This document shows positions 44,694-56,176 of a stretch of 64,000 nt of DNA, piece after piece (position 1 is the first letter of the stretch; each line of letters starts with the position of its first letter). Position numbers and translations under genes: made by a program. The notes under the pieces were generated by a model, which made no database searches, was not told the DNA's origin, and saw only the letters and a list, made by a program, of their open reading frames with translations. The DNA is taken from NCBI RefSeq assembly GCF_033807715.1, contig NC_084591.1, positions 47,951,368 to 48,015,367 of the forward strand, written 5' to 3'. Origin of the DNA: Cololabis saira. Its lineage: Eukaryota > Chordata > Actinopteri > Beloniformes > Belonidae.

Positions 44694-46791
44694 GTTATAG
44701 GCACAGTTGAGGGGGGATGAAGGGGGATGTCTAAAAACGGTTCAAATCATCCCCCCTGAAATAAAAACAGTCCAAATCATCCCCCCTGTAAAACTGCCAC
44801 CCCCCCCTTTCCATCCCTTATGTCATTTCATCAATGAATGTGGTTTTACTGCTATTTCAACATTTAGAGTCATCACCAGAAAAATAACACCAGAAAAATA
44901 ACTTATTTGACAATTTTCACCTGTTTCAAGTAAATTTTCACTTGAAATAAGTAGGAAAATCTACCAGTGGGACAAGATTTATCTTCTTATTACAATTACA
45001 TTTCAAGTGAAAATCTACTTGAAACAGGTGAAAATTGTTGTTTTTTGAATAGAATAGAATAGAATACTTTATTGTCTGTCCCAATGGTGACAGAAATTCT
45101 TCTTGGACAGGGCTCACAACCACATTCATACATTCCCATAAGGACATGTTACAATATAAAAAGAATAAATACGTTAAAAACAGTAAATAAGTTAAAACAG
45201 ACATGACAGTGCCTGTTAAAAGTGCAACAATCTATTTGATAGTGTTCAGAATGGTTGTGGCAGATGGGATGAATGACTTTTTGTAAATGTTTTTCCGGGC
45301 CAGTGGAATTCTATACCTTCTGCCTGATGGCAGTAGTTGAAATGAGTGGTGAAGGGGATGAGAGGGGTCTTCTGTGATCAGAGTGGCCTTCCTGATCACA
45401 GAGCGGTTGTAGAGATCAGACAGGGGGGTGTGTTGTGATCTGCATATTTTGCTGGCCTGGTTTATTATGCGTGAGAGTCTGGTTTTGTGTTTGATGGTGA
45501 GCAAGTTGTACCAGGATGAGATGTTGAATGTAAAAATGGATTCAATGAGTGAACGGTAAACCAGAATTAAAATGTCTTTGCTGATGTTGAATGTCCTTAG
45601 ATTCCTCAGCAGGTGGAGACGCTGTTGTGCCTTCTTGTAAATACCGTCCGTATGTTGTGTGAAGGACAGACAGGTGTCGATCTCAGTCCCCAGGTATTTG
45701 AAGGACTGGACCTGCTCTACCAGCTGCCCCTGGATGCTGAGTGGCTGGAAAAGGGATGGTGTTATTGCTGCCTTGCTTCTGCCTCCACAGCACAGCTCCT
45801 TTGTTTTGGCAATGTTCAGCTGGAGTGAGTTCTCAGTGAATGTTTGGACCAGGTCGCTGACGGCCTGCTGGTACTGAGTCAGGGCATCAGAACCAGTCAT
45901 GTGGGCAACCAGTGCCATGTCGTCTGCATATTTAAAAAGTGACATTCCTTCTCTGCTACAAGAGATGGTGTTGGTATATGCAGAGAAGAGAATGGGAGAT
46001 AAAACACAACCTTGAGGAAGCCCTGTGTTTAAAACCAGTTTGCTCGATTTAAAACCATTCACAAGCACTTCTTGTGGTCTGTCCTGTAAAAAGTTAAAAA
46101 TCCATAAAAGCAGTGTTGGGTGCACCTGAAGATCTGACAGGCGGTGCAGCAGGGTGCTGGTGTTTACAGTGTTAAAAGCAGAGGAGAAGTCCATGAATAA
46201 AATCCTGGTGTGTGGGTGTGTAGAGTCCATGTGCTTTGTGACGGTGTCTAAAAGTGTGAGACTTGCATCCTCTACACTACGTCTTGCTCTGTACGCAAAC
46301 TGGAGGGGGTCCAGTTTGTCGGCCAACATGTCGGACAGCTGGTCACCCACTACTCTCTCCATGCACTTGCAAAGCACTGAGGTCAGCACCAGTGATGAGT
46401 CTTGTTTTAAGTGTAATAAGATGTTTTTACTAAAATGAGACATTTTAACTAGAAATAAGACAAATATTCTTGTTAAGATTGTGAGTTTTTGCAGTGATCC
46501 ATTTTACTTATCCTGTGAAGGACAGAGTCATATTGATAAGTTCAGAAAAGTGTTTTTTATTGTTGTGTTTTGATGTATTTGATGTAAGCCCAGTGGATAT
46601 TTAAAGCTTACAGAAGGCTGCATTTAACTGCTGCTATGTCATTCCTGCAGTATTTCTGCAGGTGTTTTGGTCACTGCTATTATTTGTAATATATTATATT
46701 ATTTGTAATCAGCACAAATTATCTGTCCCCATATGATCAAATCCACCCTCCCCCCTGGTTTTTTTTTTACAACTCGAGCACTGGTTATAGG
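44694..46791. mobile_element. hAT-type MITE, copy 3, split by a LINE
   Basis: Family of 2749 and 38098. The element runs 44702-46783, flanked by the perfect 8-bp duplication GTTATAGG (44694-44701, 46784-46791), which fixes the family as hAT-like. The left terminus is partly lost (CACAGTTGAGGGG) and part of the internal hairpin is deleted near 44998. Its middle is interrupted at 45038-46388 by a LINE. Confidence 0.92.
45038..46389 (-). mobile_element. CR1/L2-like LINE, 5'-truncated, nearly intact RT end
   Basis: Minus-strand frame 46389-45232 (about 385 codons) is open to its stop and encodes the C-terminal half of a non-LTR reverse transcriptase: LDPLQFAYRARRSVEDASL, ILFMDFSSAFNTVN (motif A), LPQGCVLSPILFSAYTN (motif B), FKYADDMALVAH (catalytic YADD), QSFKYLGTEID, LLPSGRRYRIPLARKN. 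The N-terminal endonuclease and first RT motifs are missing, so it cannot move on its own. On the minus strand it ends in a TATTC microsatellite (AATAGAATAGAATAG on plus), as CR1/L2-type LINEs often do. Inserted in the MITE at 44702-46783. Confidence 0.9.
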
Positions 46792-47175
46792 TGTACCCTG
46801 TTTGGTGGAGATTCAGAGGTTTCCAGGTCTCCAGGTGGTGATTTGGGGTTCTCGATGTATCAAATATCAACTGAACATTTTGCTCCCTGAGAGCGATGTC
46901 AGCAGGAGAAAGACTGGAGGGGAAGGATCGGGCCAGTTTTGAGGATCGACACAAAATGCCTTACACGCAGGTACTGTTCATATTACAAGGATCTTTTAAT
47001 TTCCTTTCTATTAACGATTGAATCACTCTGCTCTGAGCGGCATATCCATTAGGATGAGACACAAAGTTGGCCAGCAATTGAAGGTCGTACAAAGTGTAAC
47101 TCTTTGGATCCAAACATCCAATGAAATACCCATGTACAGTACGCAATGTTGTCCACATGGTATTAGGAGTTTTCG
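46792..47175. other. No gene recognised
   Basis: No gene or repeat end supported. Confidence 0.45.
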
Positions 47176-47524
47176 TGAATATTGTGATACAGTTCTTTAT
47201 TTTCCTATAATGCAATTAAAAAAGCAAAAATGTCATACATTCTGGATTCATTACAAATCAACTGAAATATTGCAAGCCTTTTATTATTTTAATATTGCTG
47301 ATTATGGTTTACAGTTTAAGATTAAGATTCCCAGAATATTCTAATTTTTTGAGATAGGATATTTGAGTTTTCTTAAGCTGTAAGCCATGATCAGCAATAT
47401 TAAAATAATAAAAGGCTTGCAATATTTCAGTTGATTTGTAATGAATCCAGAATGTATGACATTTTTGCATTACAGAAAATAAAGAACTTTATCACAATAT
47501 TCAAATTTTCTGAGACAGTCCTGT
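47176..47524. mobile_element. Long-palindrome mariner-type MITE, copy A
   Basis: Arms of roughly 160 bp (such as TCATACATTCTGGATTCATT and AATGAATCCAGAATGTATGA) are near-perfect inverted repeats. The right end reads GAGACAGTCCTGTA. The left end is degraded. Second copy at 51230-51595. Confidence 0.85.
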
Positions 47525-47995
47525 AATGTGTTGTGCTTTTTGTTTCGTTTTTTATTTGAGTTATACTCTTTATATGTTATAATTCAACTTGAAATTGCAT
47601 AATGTGAAGATTTGTAATCATTGTACTTTTTGCAAATGTTAAATAAAAAAATAAAAATAAAATAAAAAATGTCCCTGCGTCCAGGGCTCCCTGACGTCCC
47701 ACTTGTCGGACTAAACCATGTGTCTCCTCAAAGAAGGGGCTCCTACAATGTCCAATATGTTGGGAGGACTGCCACATAAAGTTCATTCATTCAGTTGATG
47801 TTATAAATATATTTGAAATAAATCCTTACACCAATTAATTTGAGGGATCAATTCATTCGAAATAAAAACATCACAAAAAAAAGGAAGGAAATCTGAGGAT
47901 TGTGATGGACCCCTCCCCCTACTCCATGGGTGGTCAGACCTTTACACTTTATTCTAACAAGTCAATAACGGGCTCAGTCCTCCAGTCCTGTTACC
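47525..47995. other. 5' flank of the P450 exon
   Basis: AT-rich. No TATA box or other promoter element can be assigned with confidence. Confidence 0.4.
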
Positions 47996-48157
47996 ATGCT
48001 GGTGTCAGTAGTTCTGCTGTTCCTCTCTGTTTTCTTCATCCTCCTTCAACTAAGACCATGGAGGTCCAAGAACTTCCCCCCAGGACCTCCAGTCCTCCCC
48101 GTCCTGGGGAACCTGTCAGTCCTGGTTCAGGAGAATCTCCTGAAGGAACTGGAAACG
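47996..48157 (+). CDS. Cytochrome P450 family 2, exon 1 only
   Basis: CYP2 enzymes are haem monooxygenases anchored in the endoplasmic reticulum. Starting at ATG 47996 (TTACCATGC, good context), 54 codons encode a hydrophobic anchor (MLVSVVLLFLSVFFILLQLR), then the basic turn and proline-rich hinge PWRSKNFPPGPPVLPVLGNL, a signature of CYP2 exon 1. The donor is ACG|GTAAGA, phase 0, at the usual place. Normal CYP2 genes have about nine exons; none of the other eight is visible in the next 16 kb. The subfamily is not assigned. It may be a gene whose next exons lie beyond the tRNA array, or an orphan exon. The downstream CCTT tract is open in this frame but is intron, not protein. Confidence 0.75.
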
Positions 48158-48229
48158 GTAAGAAATGCTGAACTGATGATGTTCCCCTGGGATTTAACCC
48201 TGGTACCGTCTCTGGGTCAAGATTACCTC

Positions 48230-49255
48230 TTCCTTCTTTCCTCCTGCTCTCTCCTTCCTTCTCCCTTCCTCTTTCCTTCCTTCCTTCCTTCCTTCCTTCC
48301 TTCCTTCCTTCCTTCCTTCCTTCCTTCCTTCCTTCCTTCTTTACTCCCTTCCTTCCTTCTTTCTTTCCTCCCTTCCTCCCTTCTTTCCATCCTTCCTTCC
48401 TCATTTTCTCCATTCCTTCCTTCCTTCCTCCCTTCCTTCCTCCCTTCCTTCCTTCCTTCTCCCTTAATCTTTTCTCCCTTCATTCCTTCTTTACTCCCTT
48501 CCTTCTTTCTTTCCTCCCTTCCTTCCTTCTGTCCTCCCTTCTTTCCTTCTGTCCTCCCTTCTTTCCTTCTGTCCTCCCTTCTTTCCTTCTTTCCTCCCTT
48601 CCTTCCTCCCTTCCTTCCTTCCTTCTCCCTTAATCTTTACTCCCTTCCTTCTTTCTTTCCTCCCTTCCTTCCTTCTGTCCTCCCTTCCTTCCTTCTGTCC
48701 TCCCTTCTTTCCTTCTGTCCTCCCTTCTTTCCTTCTTTCCTCCCTTCTTTCCTTCCTTCCTTCCTTCCTTCTTTTCTCCCTTCCTTCCTTCCTTCCTTCC
48801 TTCCTTCCTTCCTTCCTTCCTTCCTTCCTTCCTTCCTTCCTTCCTTCCTTCCTTCCTTCCTTCCTTCCTTCTTTCCTCCCTTCTTTCCTTCCTTCCTTCT
48901 TTTCTCCCTTCCTTCCTTCTTTCCTCCCTTCTTTCCTTCCTTCCTTCCTTCCTTCCTTCCTTCCTTCCTTCCTTCCTTCCTTCCTTCCTTCCTTCCTTCC
49001 TTCCTTCCTTCTTTCCTCACTTATTTCCTTCCTTCTTTTCTCCCTTCCTTCTTTCTTTCCTCCCTTCCTTCTTCTTTCTTTCCTCCCTTCCTTCCTTCTT
49101 TCCTCCCTTCTTTGCTTCCTTCCTTCCGTCCTTCCTTATTTTCTCCATTCCTCCCTTCTTTCCTTCCATCCTTCTTTTCATTCTTCCTTCCTTTCTTCCT
49201 TCCTCCCTTCTTTCCTTCCTCCCTCCCTCCCTTCTTCTCTTCCTCCTCCCTTGAC
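48230..49255. repeat. CCTT polypyrimidine microsatellite, about 1 kb
   Basis: Nearly pure pyrimidine plus strand made of CCTT/TTCC units with CCCTT and TTTCC variants, and two long perfect runs at about 48268-48340 and 48780-48870. It gives spurious long frames on both strands. It lies in intron 1 of the P450 exon's gene. Confidence 0.97.
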
Positions 49256-50273
49256 CCTCAGACAGCACCAGGGTTAATCATCCATCCATTACTGTATAGG
49301 ATTACTACGTGTTTAATCCCAACCCATTACAGGCCAGACACAGGGGGTTGCCAGTCCATTGCAGAATTAAAATCATTTTATTCTTCTTCCTCTTTTGTGA
49401 AAGTCTGATTGTTTTCTCCGTGTTATAATATAATACTTGTCCTATACTAAAAAGAATAACAGTTAAAAAAAGAAGAGGAAGAAGAAAGGGGTGAATTATC
49501 AGATACTATTTTAAGTTTTGGATGCATCCCCAAAACACTGCATTCTGTATTTGACAGGCTCTTTAAGATGATTTATTTATTAAGAATATGTATGCCTCCA
49601 AGATAGAGATATTTTGAATTTCCTTTTTTTTATATATATTTTTATCTTGATTTCTTCCCATTTTTTCCCCACAGTTTGATTTTCTTTAATTATCTAATGA
49701 TGCTTCTCCAAATCCGGTCCAATTTTCCACCGAAAAGTCACTGGGTCTTTCTGTTGCCCAGCGACCCAGCTCACTGAAGTTATTTTGAGTACTCTTTACT
49801 TTTTAAAACAAATCCATCTAACTGAACTGGCCTGTATCTGTAAGTTGTTCCTTTAGATGTGCAGCTGACTTATCAAACATTTACAGAAAGTGGACTTTAA
49901 CTTCCATTCTTGATACACAAATATTTGGAAAGAGTATATTTATGTGACAAGCTCAAAGTCTTAGCACTTTCAGAAAGTAAAAGAGGAGATAAGCACGCTG
50001 GTTTGCTATATATCTTAACTTAAAGAGGCGTACAAACCTTTGTACTTTGGGTGAAACTAGTCCATCCGTCTGTACTCTGACATGCACAGTTTGCATCCCT
50101 GCAACTGATCTCGCCAGTCTCGTGTGCTGGATTCTTTCTCATTTATATTATTAATTCGTATTATCTTGGGAGATTCCCAATGTTGTTGCTTTGTTGGTGC
50201 CCAAATGTGCCTCAGAAGTCAAAATGAGGTGACATAAATGTGAACTGTCATTTCAGTTTGCACAGACTATAAA
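49256..50273. other. No gene recognised
   Basis: I looked for a CYP2 exon 2 (the YGxVYxxxxG type) and did not see one. No other feature. Confidence 0.45.
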
Positions 50274-51048
50274 TGTGTATCCAGAGGTGGTAGTAACCAG
50301 TTACATTTACTCCGTTACATTTACTTGAGTAAGTTTTGGGAAATGTTTTACTTTTAGGAGTAGTTTTGAATCACTATACTTTTTACTTTTACTTGAGTAG
50401 ATTTGTGAAGAAGAAACTGTTCCTCTTACTCCGCTACATTAGGCTACGTTGAGCTGTTACTTTTCTTTTATCCCTTTTATCCACGTACGCGTCAATCTCA
50501 TGACATCACTGGGTGATTCTTTGGGAAAAAAGTTTGTTTTTGCACGTTTTGTCACATTTACACAGACTCAAACACACACAGAGTTTCTATGAGTTCATGT
50601 TTGTTGTAGTTCTGCCTGGTTAAAAAAGAAAAGTACAAAGGCTTGACATTTTTTGCTACTTGTGCTTAGTTTATTTTTTTATTCTGTTATTATTTTATTT
50701 ATTTTATTATTTATTAAAGTACTTGAATTTATTATTATTTTAATTTAAGCTATTTTTTATTTTTTTATTAATTTTAATCAATTTTATTATTTTATTGATT
50801 TAATTTGCCTGAAGATGATTATTTTGTACTTTTGTCTGTTTGAATGGTTGTGTTAAAAAAATAAATCAGACGTTACTCAACAGTTACTCAGTACTTGAGT
50901 AGTTTTTTCACCAAGTACTTTTTTACTTTTACTCAAGTAATTATTTGGATGACTACTTTTTACTTCTACTTGAGTCATATTATTCTGAAGTAACAGTACT
51001 TTTACTTGAGTACAATGTTTGGCTCCTCTACCCAGATCTGTGTGTATC
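50274..51048. mobile_element. Tol2-like hAT MITE
   Basis: Element 50282-51040 starts CAGAGGTGGTAGTAACCAGT and ends GGCTCCTCTACCCAGATCTG, with sub-terminal ACTTGAGTA repeats at both ends. Flanked by the perfect 8-bp duplication TGTGTATC. No transposase. Confidence 0.92.
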
Positions 51049-51227
51049 ACAGGAAGTTTACATACACAAAGTTGAATTATTAGTAAAATTATTGATATAA
51101 GTTTATGGTGTGTGGTGAAGAATGTGTGTGTTATTGGGGTGTATTTTCATGATTTTTAGTGGTACAAGCAGGGAGGGTTGTTTTTTTATTTTTACTACTT
51201 GATAAACTGCACCACAACATTACGTTG
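51049..51227. other. Spacer
   Basis: Short AT-rich spacer, nothing recognised. Confidence 0.5.
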
Positions 51228-51597
51228 TACAGGACTGTCTCAGAAAATTAGAATATGGTGATAAAGTTCTTTATTTTCTGTAATGCAATTAAAAAAAAAA
51301 AATGTCATACATTCTGGATTCATTACAAATCAACTGAAATATTGCAAGCCTTTTATTATTTTAATATTGCTGATTATGGCTTACAGTTTAAGATTAAGAT
51401 TCCCAGAATATTCTAATTTTTTGAGATAGGATATTTGAGTTTTCTTAAACTGTAAACCATGATCAGCAATATTAAAATAATAAAAGGCTTGCAATATTTC
51501 AGTTGATTTGTAATGAATCCAGAATGTTTGACATTTTTGCATTACAGAAAATAAAGGACTTTATCACAGTATTGTAATTTTCTGAGACAGTCCTGTA
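51228..51597. mobile_element. Long-palindrome mariner-type MITE, copy B
   Basis: Complete copy: CAGGACTGTCTCAGAAAATT to the inverted end CTGAGACAGTCCTG (51230-51595), flanked by TA on both sides. The two roughly 170-bp arms pair almost fully, so a transcript would form a long hairpin. Same family as 47176-47524. Confidence 0.92.
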
Positions 51598-51854
51598 GAA
51601 AGACCAAATATCTTTGTAATCTAGCAGATTTATATTAACTTATTATTTTTTTGAAATGTATCTTATTGAGCATTCATTTCAGACACCCAATTTTCTTTTT
51701 AAATCAATACTAGATACTTATTTCTACTGATTGTAGAATAAAAGACGAGCACCTCAAGAAAACTTTAAGAACACCCTACTTGTACTTTTTTGCTTTTAAT
51801 AATCTCGGCAGGTCAATAGGGGAGTACCGGCACTTCATTTTTCCACTTAAAGTC
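51598..51854. other. Spacer
   Basis: No feature recognised. Confidence 0.5.
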
Positions 51855-53174
51855 CTGGGGCCTCATTTAAAATGGAGTGCGTAGGATTCATACTAAAAGT
51901 GCACGTACGCCCAAAAGCCGAAAATGGCGGGCGCAAAAAAAAATCCGGATCTATAAAACCGCGTGCACGCAGACTCCCACGCAATGTTCCCTTTATGAAT
52001 CACAGTCCACCTGGAAAGCTGCGCAGCTGACTCCGCCCCATATCCCGCCCTCAACACGCCCATAAATCCATATAGATGAGCCTACTGAGCATGCGCAGTG
52101 GCTTCCTGCAGCCTGTTAGGGATGAATCCGGATGAATGCGTCAGAATGAATGAACGTGTCGAGCCACCGTGCCACTGAATTTCGCTGAGATCTGAGATCT
52201 AGATGTTGTGGATGATGTGGAGAGAGGACAGTGAAACGAGATTATTTGGTGGTCACAGTAAAAGTAGAAAAAGTATATAAATAGTATAAAATAAAGCGAG
52301 TGAGTGGCAGCATGTCGTTGCTGCCCGTTAGTGCCACGATCGCACGACGCAATTTCCACTGGGGGCAGGGGGGACATGTCCCCCCCACTTTTCAAAATGA
52401 TGTATTTGTCCCCCCCACTTTTTACAGTTTAAAAACTAACGGTAGGCTCAGCAAATCATCAAGACACTCGGGACGGCGGCCCGGCAGCCCCCGCTCCCCC
52501 TCCTCCCTCCCGTCTCCCCTCGGAGCTGCTCTAGGCTGTTTTATGGTTCCGCGTTACACCAACGCAGAGCCTACGGCGTAGGGTACGCGGCGACGCGCAC
52601 CATACGCCGGACCCTACGGCGTAGGCTCTGCGTTGGTGTGACGCAGAACCATAATTCCGGCTTAAAAGTAAACAACATGAGCGCACGTACCCGTGCATGA
52701 CAGGCAGACACACACGGGGAGAAGAGACTATTTCTTTCATTTTAATTTTTTTTAAAAACTTTATCCTTATGAACGCAATTGTTATATAGTCCAACTTTCC
52801 TTATTTTAATCAGAACACTTTCTTTTTTCCTCTTCGGCGTGGAGTAGTGGGTTCGGAGCAGCAGCCATCCCCCCACCGCCCCCCCCCGCCGCCTGCTCCG
52901 TTATCAGCACTATATTATTATTATATGTTGTGATATGTGATGACATTATTAAGAGTATGACATGAATCTGGCTTCATTTCACCACCTCACAGCCTGCGTC
53001 GCCAGTTCCCCGTGTCTTAAGTAAATTCTTACGGGAGGGTCCAGGTTGCCGTAAAGATACGCAGATTTTTCGGTTAGTTTTTTCTTTTTAGATCCGAGGA
53101 TTTGCGTAGAAGGCGGCTTCCGCAACTTTCAGCCGCTTTTTCTGCGCAAGCAAGCTTTATAGATGAGGCCCCTG
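51855..53174. mobile_element. PIF-Harbinger-like element
   Basis: Inverted ends GGGCCTCATTTAAAATG and TTTATAGATGAGGCCC (51858-53171), flanked by CTG on both sides (51855-51857, 53172-53174). A 3-bp target duplication is typical of PIF-Harbinger. No transposase recognised. It contains a younger palindromic MITE (52533-52664) and a C/G-rich patch. Confidence 0.85.
52533..52664. mobile_element. Palindromic MITE, copy 3, inside the Harbinger element
   Basis: Arms TTATGGTTCCGCGTTACACC and GGTGTGACGCAGAACCATAA, inner arms ACCAACGCAGAGCCTACGGC and GCCGTAGGCTCTGCGTTGGT (perfect). The best preserved of the three copies (10161, 24224). Confidence 0.9.
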
Positions 53175-53856
53175 TTTATTTCAAATCGGTGACAAATAAC
53201 ACAAAAACTTGTTAGTCACCCACCTCTTTAAACAGACAGAGCTGTTTGATAGACTCTGTATAAACTTCAGTAAAACTAAAAGAATAAAAAAGGATAATAA
53301 CAGAAGGTTTGAAGACTTACTATTGATTACATTATAACCACTTGCTTCTCTTAAACAGCTGCATCAGCAATAATGATTCACTCACTTAAATACAAAGGAA
53401 CAATGTGAATCAATGAGTTGAGTCATTCAAATCAATCCCTGAAATCAAAGTTCACAGTGTGAGGAGCAGACAGCCCGGAGCCTCACATTCAGGGGTGTAG
53501 CACCAAATTCTGGGCCCTGTATACTCTCAAAGTCAGTGGGCCTCTATCCAAGCACGTGAGCAAAAAAAAAGAAAAGAAAAAAGGAGGGTATTTATTTCAT
53601 TTGAACACAAAGCACAAATACGGTTTTAAGCTACAATCAGATTAAATTACATTATATTGATGAGTTCATTCATTCCCCACCTGCATTTATGTATTTGGCT
53701 TACTTGTGCTCAAATAAAGACAATGCAAAAGGTTGTACAGTAAATGTCTTCATTAGAAGTCAAACGTGAAGTAAACATCCGATATACAGTAGTTTTGAAC
53801 AGCTTTTATACTTCAAACGTACTGTGAAAGCAAGTTCTAATTCGCACGACAAAAGT
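53175..53856. other. Left flank of the tRNA array
   Basis: No gene. A repeat-like segment begins near 53495 (CAGGGGTGTAGCACCAAATT then GGGCCCTGTATA) but its other end was not found. Confidence 0.45.
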
Positions 53857-53928
53857 AGGGGGCACCCAGAGTTGAACTGGGGACCTCTTGATCTGCAGTC
53901 AAATGCTCTACTACTGAGCTATACCCCC
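53857..53928 (-). tRNA. tRNA-Cys(GCA), one D-loop change
   Basis: 72 nt. Matches the array consensus except that D-loop GTGG reads GTAG (G18 to A by standard numbering). Acceptor ends GGGGG/CCCCC pair. The flank has only an AAA on the plus strand, so no close T4 terminator. Confidence 0.8.
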
Positions 53929-54258
53929 TTTCTGCCACTTTTGAGATTGGTGGAGCCAGATTGTAAGAGTGGACCCCAGATGCACTAACTATTCTGATCA
54001 AAGTGGCAACATTTTTAGGACATACGTTGCCTCTTTCCCAATGAAGGCAGGGATCTTCCCCTGCAAGCATGAAAAGGAGGAAAGTTGACCACTCCATTTT
54101 ACAAAACCCAACCTGTTATTTGAGATCAAGGACTCAGTTTAGCAAACTGCTTGCATCCTTGAACATGACATTTCCATGGTAGTGCTGGAAGCAGCCTCAA
54201 AACGCTTTTATACTTCAAAATTACTGTGAAATCAGGTTTTAAGTCACACGACACAAGT

Positions 54259-54330
54259 AGGGGGCACCCAGAGTTGAACTGGGGACCTCTTGATCTGCAG
54301 TCAAATGCTCTACTACTGAGCTATGCCCCC
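54259..54330 (-). tRNA. tRNA-Cys(GCA)-like, two changes
   Basis: Has the GTAG D-loop form and a change after the acceptor stem (GGGGGCATAGC instead of GGGGGTATAGC). Anticodon GCA kept. Activity uncertain. Confidence 0.65.
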
Positions 54331-54493
54331 TTTCTGCCATGTTTTGAGATTGGTGGAGCCAGATTGTAAGAGTGGACCTCAGTTACACTAACTATTCTTA
54401 TCAAAGTGGCAAAATCGTTAGGACCAACGTTACCTGAATATTCACACTCTCTTGGAGACCTGAGCACTCTGGAGTGGAAAACTGGGTGACTTT

Positions 54494-55377
54494 GGCTGCG
54501 TCCGAAATTCCGTACTTCCACCCTAATGAGTATCAAAAATGAGTATCCGAGCTTTTTTAGTGCGTCCGGAACATTAGTACGTACTCAATAGTATGTACTA
54601 TCCATACTCATTCTGGAGAAATGTATTAGTGTGGATTGATGGACACTAGCTAAGCAGAAACTTCCCACAATGCAAGCAGTGTTTGGTTGCTAAGTGATAC
54701 GTATATGTAATAAGTATAATATTAAGTGTAATAATATTATTGTATAATATTAATAATATAATATTCGTATATAATAATATTATATAATTTCATCTTGTTT
54801 GGGCCAGGATAAACGGGAAAGAGCGGCGCAGTGCTTCTACTGCTGCTGTTACCATGGTAACAGCTGCTACTGCTGCTGTGACACGTCACCTCCTCCCAAC
54901 GACAGGAAGTGACGTGTGCCCTCTGAATAGTACGTCCGAATTAATGCACACTACTGATATTTACTCAAAAGTGTGCCGAATTTAAAGAAGCTTGAGGCAG
55001 GATTGAGGCAGGATTTATGAAAAAAATTCGTATACGTTTTAAGTTTTCTAGTAATAATGTCAGATGAAGCATTCCAAACCAAAAAGAATGAGCCCTCTAG
55101 TGTATCTCTCCGTTGCCTTGAACAGGCTGTGTGCTGCAAAATGTGCTGCAATTCGGAGGCCGAATTTCCCGCGCTGTCCTGCGGTTTTGGCGTCACATGA
55201 CGATGCATGCACATTCTCCCCGTTATCCCGTGCCGGCTTCGCTGTTGGCTGCAGTACCCCCGACGGCCGTCGTGGTGAAGGGTGGCGCTAGAGAGTCTCA
55301 TTTCTTAAAAGGAGCATCATGCTCCTTTAAGTATACTTTTTAGTATATACTGTTTAGTATGGCATTTCGGACGTACC
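54494..55377. mobile_element. MITE inserted in the tRNA array
   Basis: Inverted ends TGCGTCCGAAATTCCGTACT and AGTATGGCATTTCGGACGTA. AT-rich interior with ATATTAT runs near 54720-54790. It is itself interrupted by the piggyBac-like MITE at 54982-55330. Target duplication not clear. Confidence 0.7.
54982..55330. mobile_element. piggyBac-like MITE, copy 2, nested
   Basis: TTAA at 54982-54985 and 55327-55330 with ends AGAAGCTTGAGGC and ATCATGCTCCT. Very similar to 12980-13325 along its length, including CAGTACCCCCGACGGCCGTC. Confidence 0.8.
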
Positions 55378-55711
55378 GTTTGTCTTTGACGTGTCATAGG
55401 TTCTGGAACAAACTATTGTGACCTCACACCTGTTGCTAGGCAACATCTGGTTTTGCAACGAAAAAGAGATTAAAAAAGTTTTTAGAGCTTCTGTACATTA
55501 GTTTCATCAATTAACAACTTCTTCATTTGTGACATCATAGATGTCATGAAGTCAGATTCAGAAACTCAATTTCAATCTTCTGTTCCAACAAGAAGACTTG
55601 TCCAGAACCGTAATAACACGACATCTCCATGGCAGTGCTGGAAGCAGTGTTGAAGAGCTTTTAGACTTCAAACCTACTGTGAAAACAAGTACCAAGTTGC
55701 ACGACACAAGT

Positions 55712-55783
55712 AGGGGGCACCCAGAGTTGAACTGGGGACCTCTTGATCTGCAGTCAAATGCTCTACTACTGAGCTACACCCCC
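55712..55783 (-). tRNA. tRNA-Cys(GCA)-like, two changes
   Basis: D-loop GTAG form and TGTAGC in place of TATAGC at positions 7-11. First array copy to the right of the nested MITEs. Activity uncertain. Confidence 0.65.
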
Positions 55784-56104
55784 TTTCTGCCATGTCTTGA
55801 GATTGGTGGAGCCAGATTGTAAGAGTGGACCCCAGTTGCACTAACTATTCTGATCAAAGTGGCAATTTTTTAAGGACATACGTTGCCTCTTTCCCAATGA
55901 AGGCAGGTATCTTCCCACTGCAAGCATGAAAAGGAGGAAAGTTGACCACCCCATTTTACAAAACCCAACCTCTTAATTGGGATTCAGGGCTCAATTTAGC
56001 AAACTGTGTGCATCCTTGAACATGACAGTGCTGGAAGTAGTCTTGAACAGCTTTTGGACTTCAAACTTGCTGTGAATAAAAGTTCTAAGTCGCACGACAC
56101 AAGT

Positions 56105-56176
56105 AGGGGGCACCCAGAGATGAACTGGGGACCTCTTGATCTGCAGTCAAATGCTCTACCACTGAGCTATACCCCC
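56105..56176 (-). tRNA. tRNA-Cys(GCA)-like, T-loop change
   Basis: T-loop reads TTCATCT instead of TTCAACT, changing A58, a nearly invariant base and part of box B. The rest is consensus (GTGG D-loop). Possibly weak or inactive. Confidence 0.65.

Noticed and set aside
47996..49408. 470-codon plus-strand frame with a P450-like start
   Set aside because: Only the first 54 codons are P450; the rest is read-through of a CCTT microsatellite past a good GTAAGA donor.
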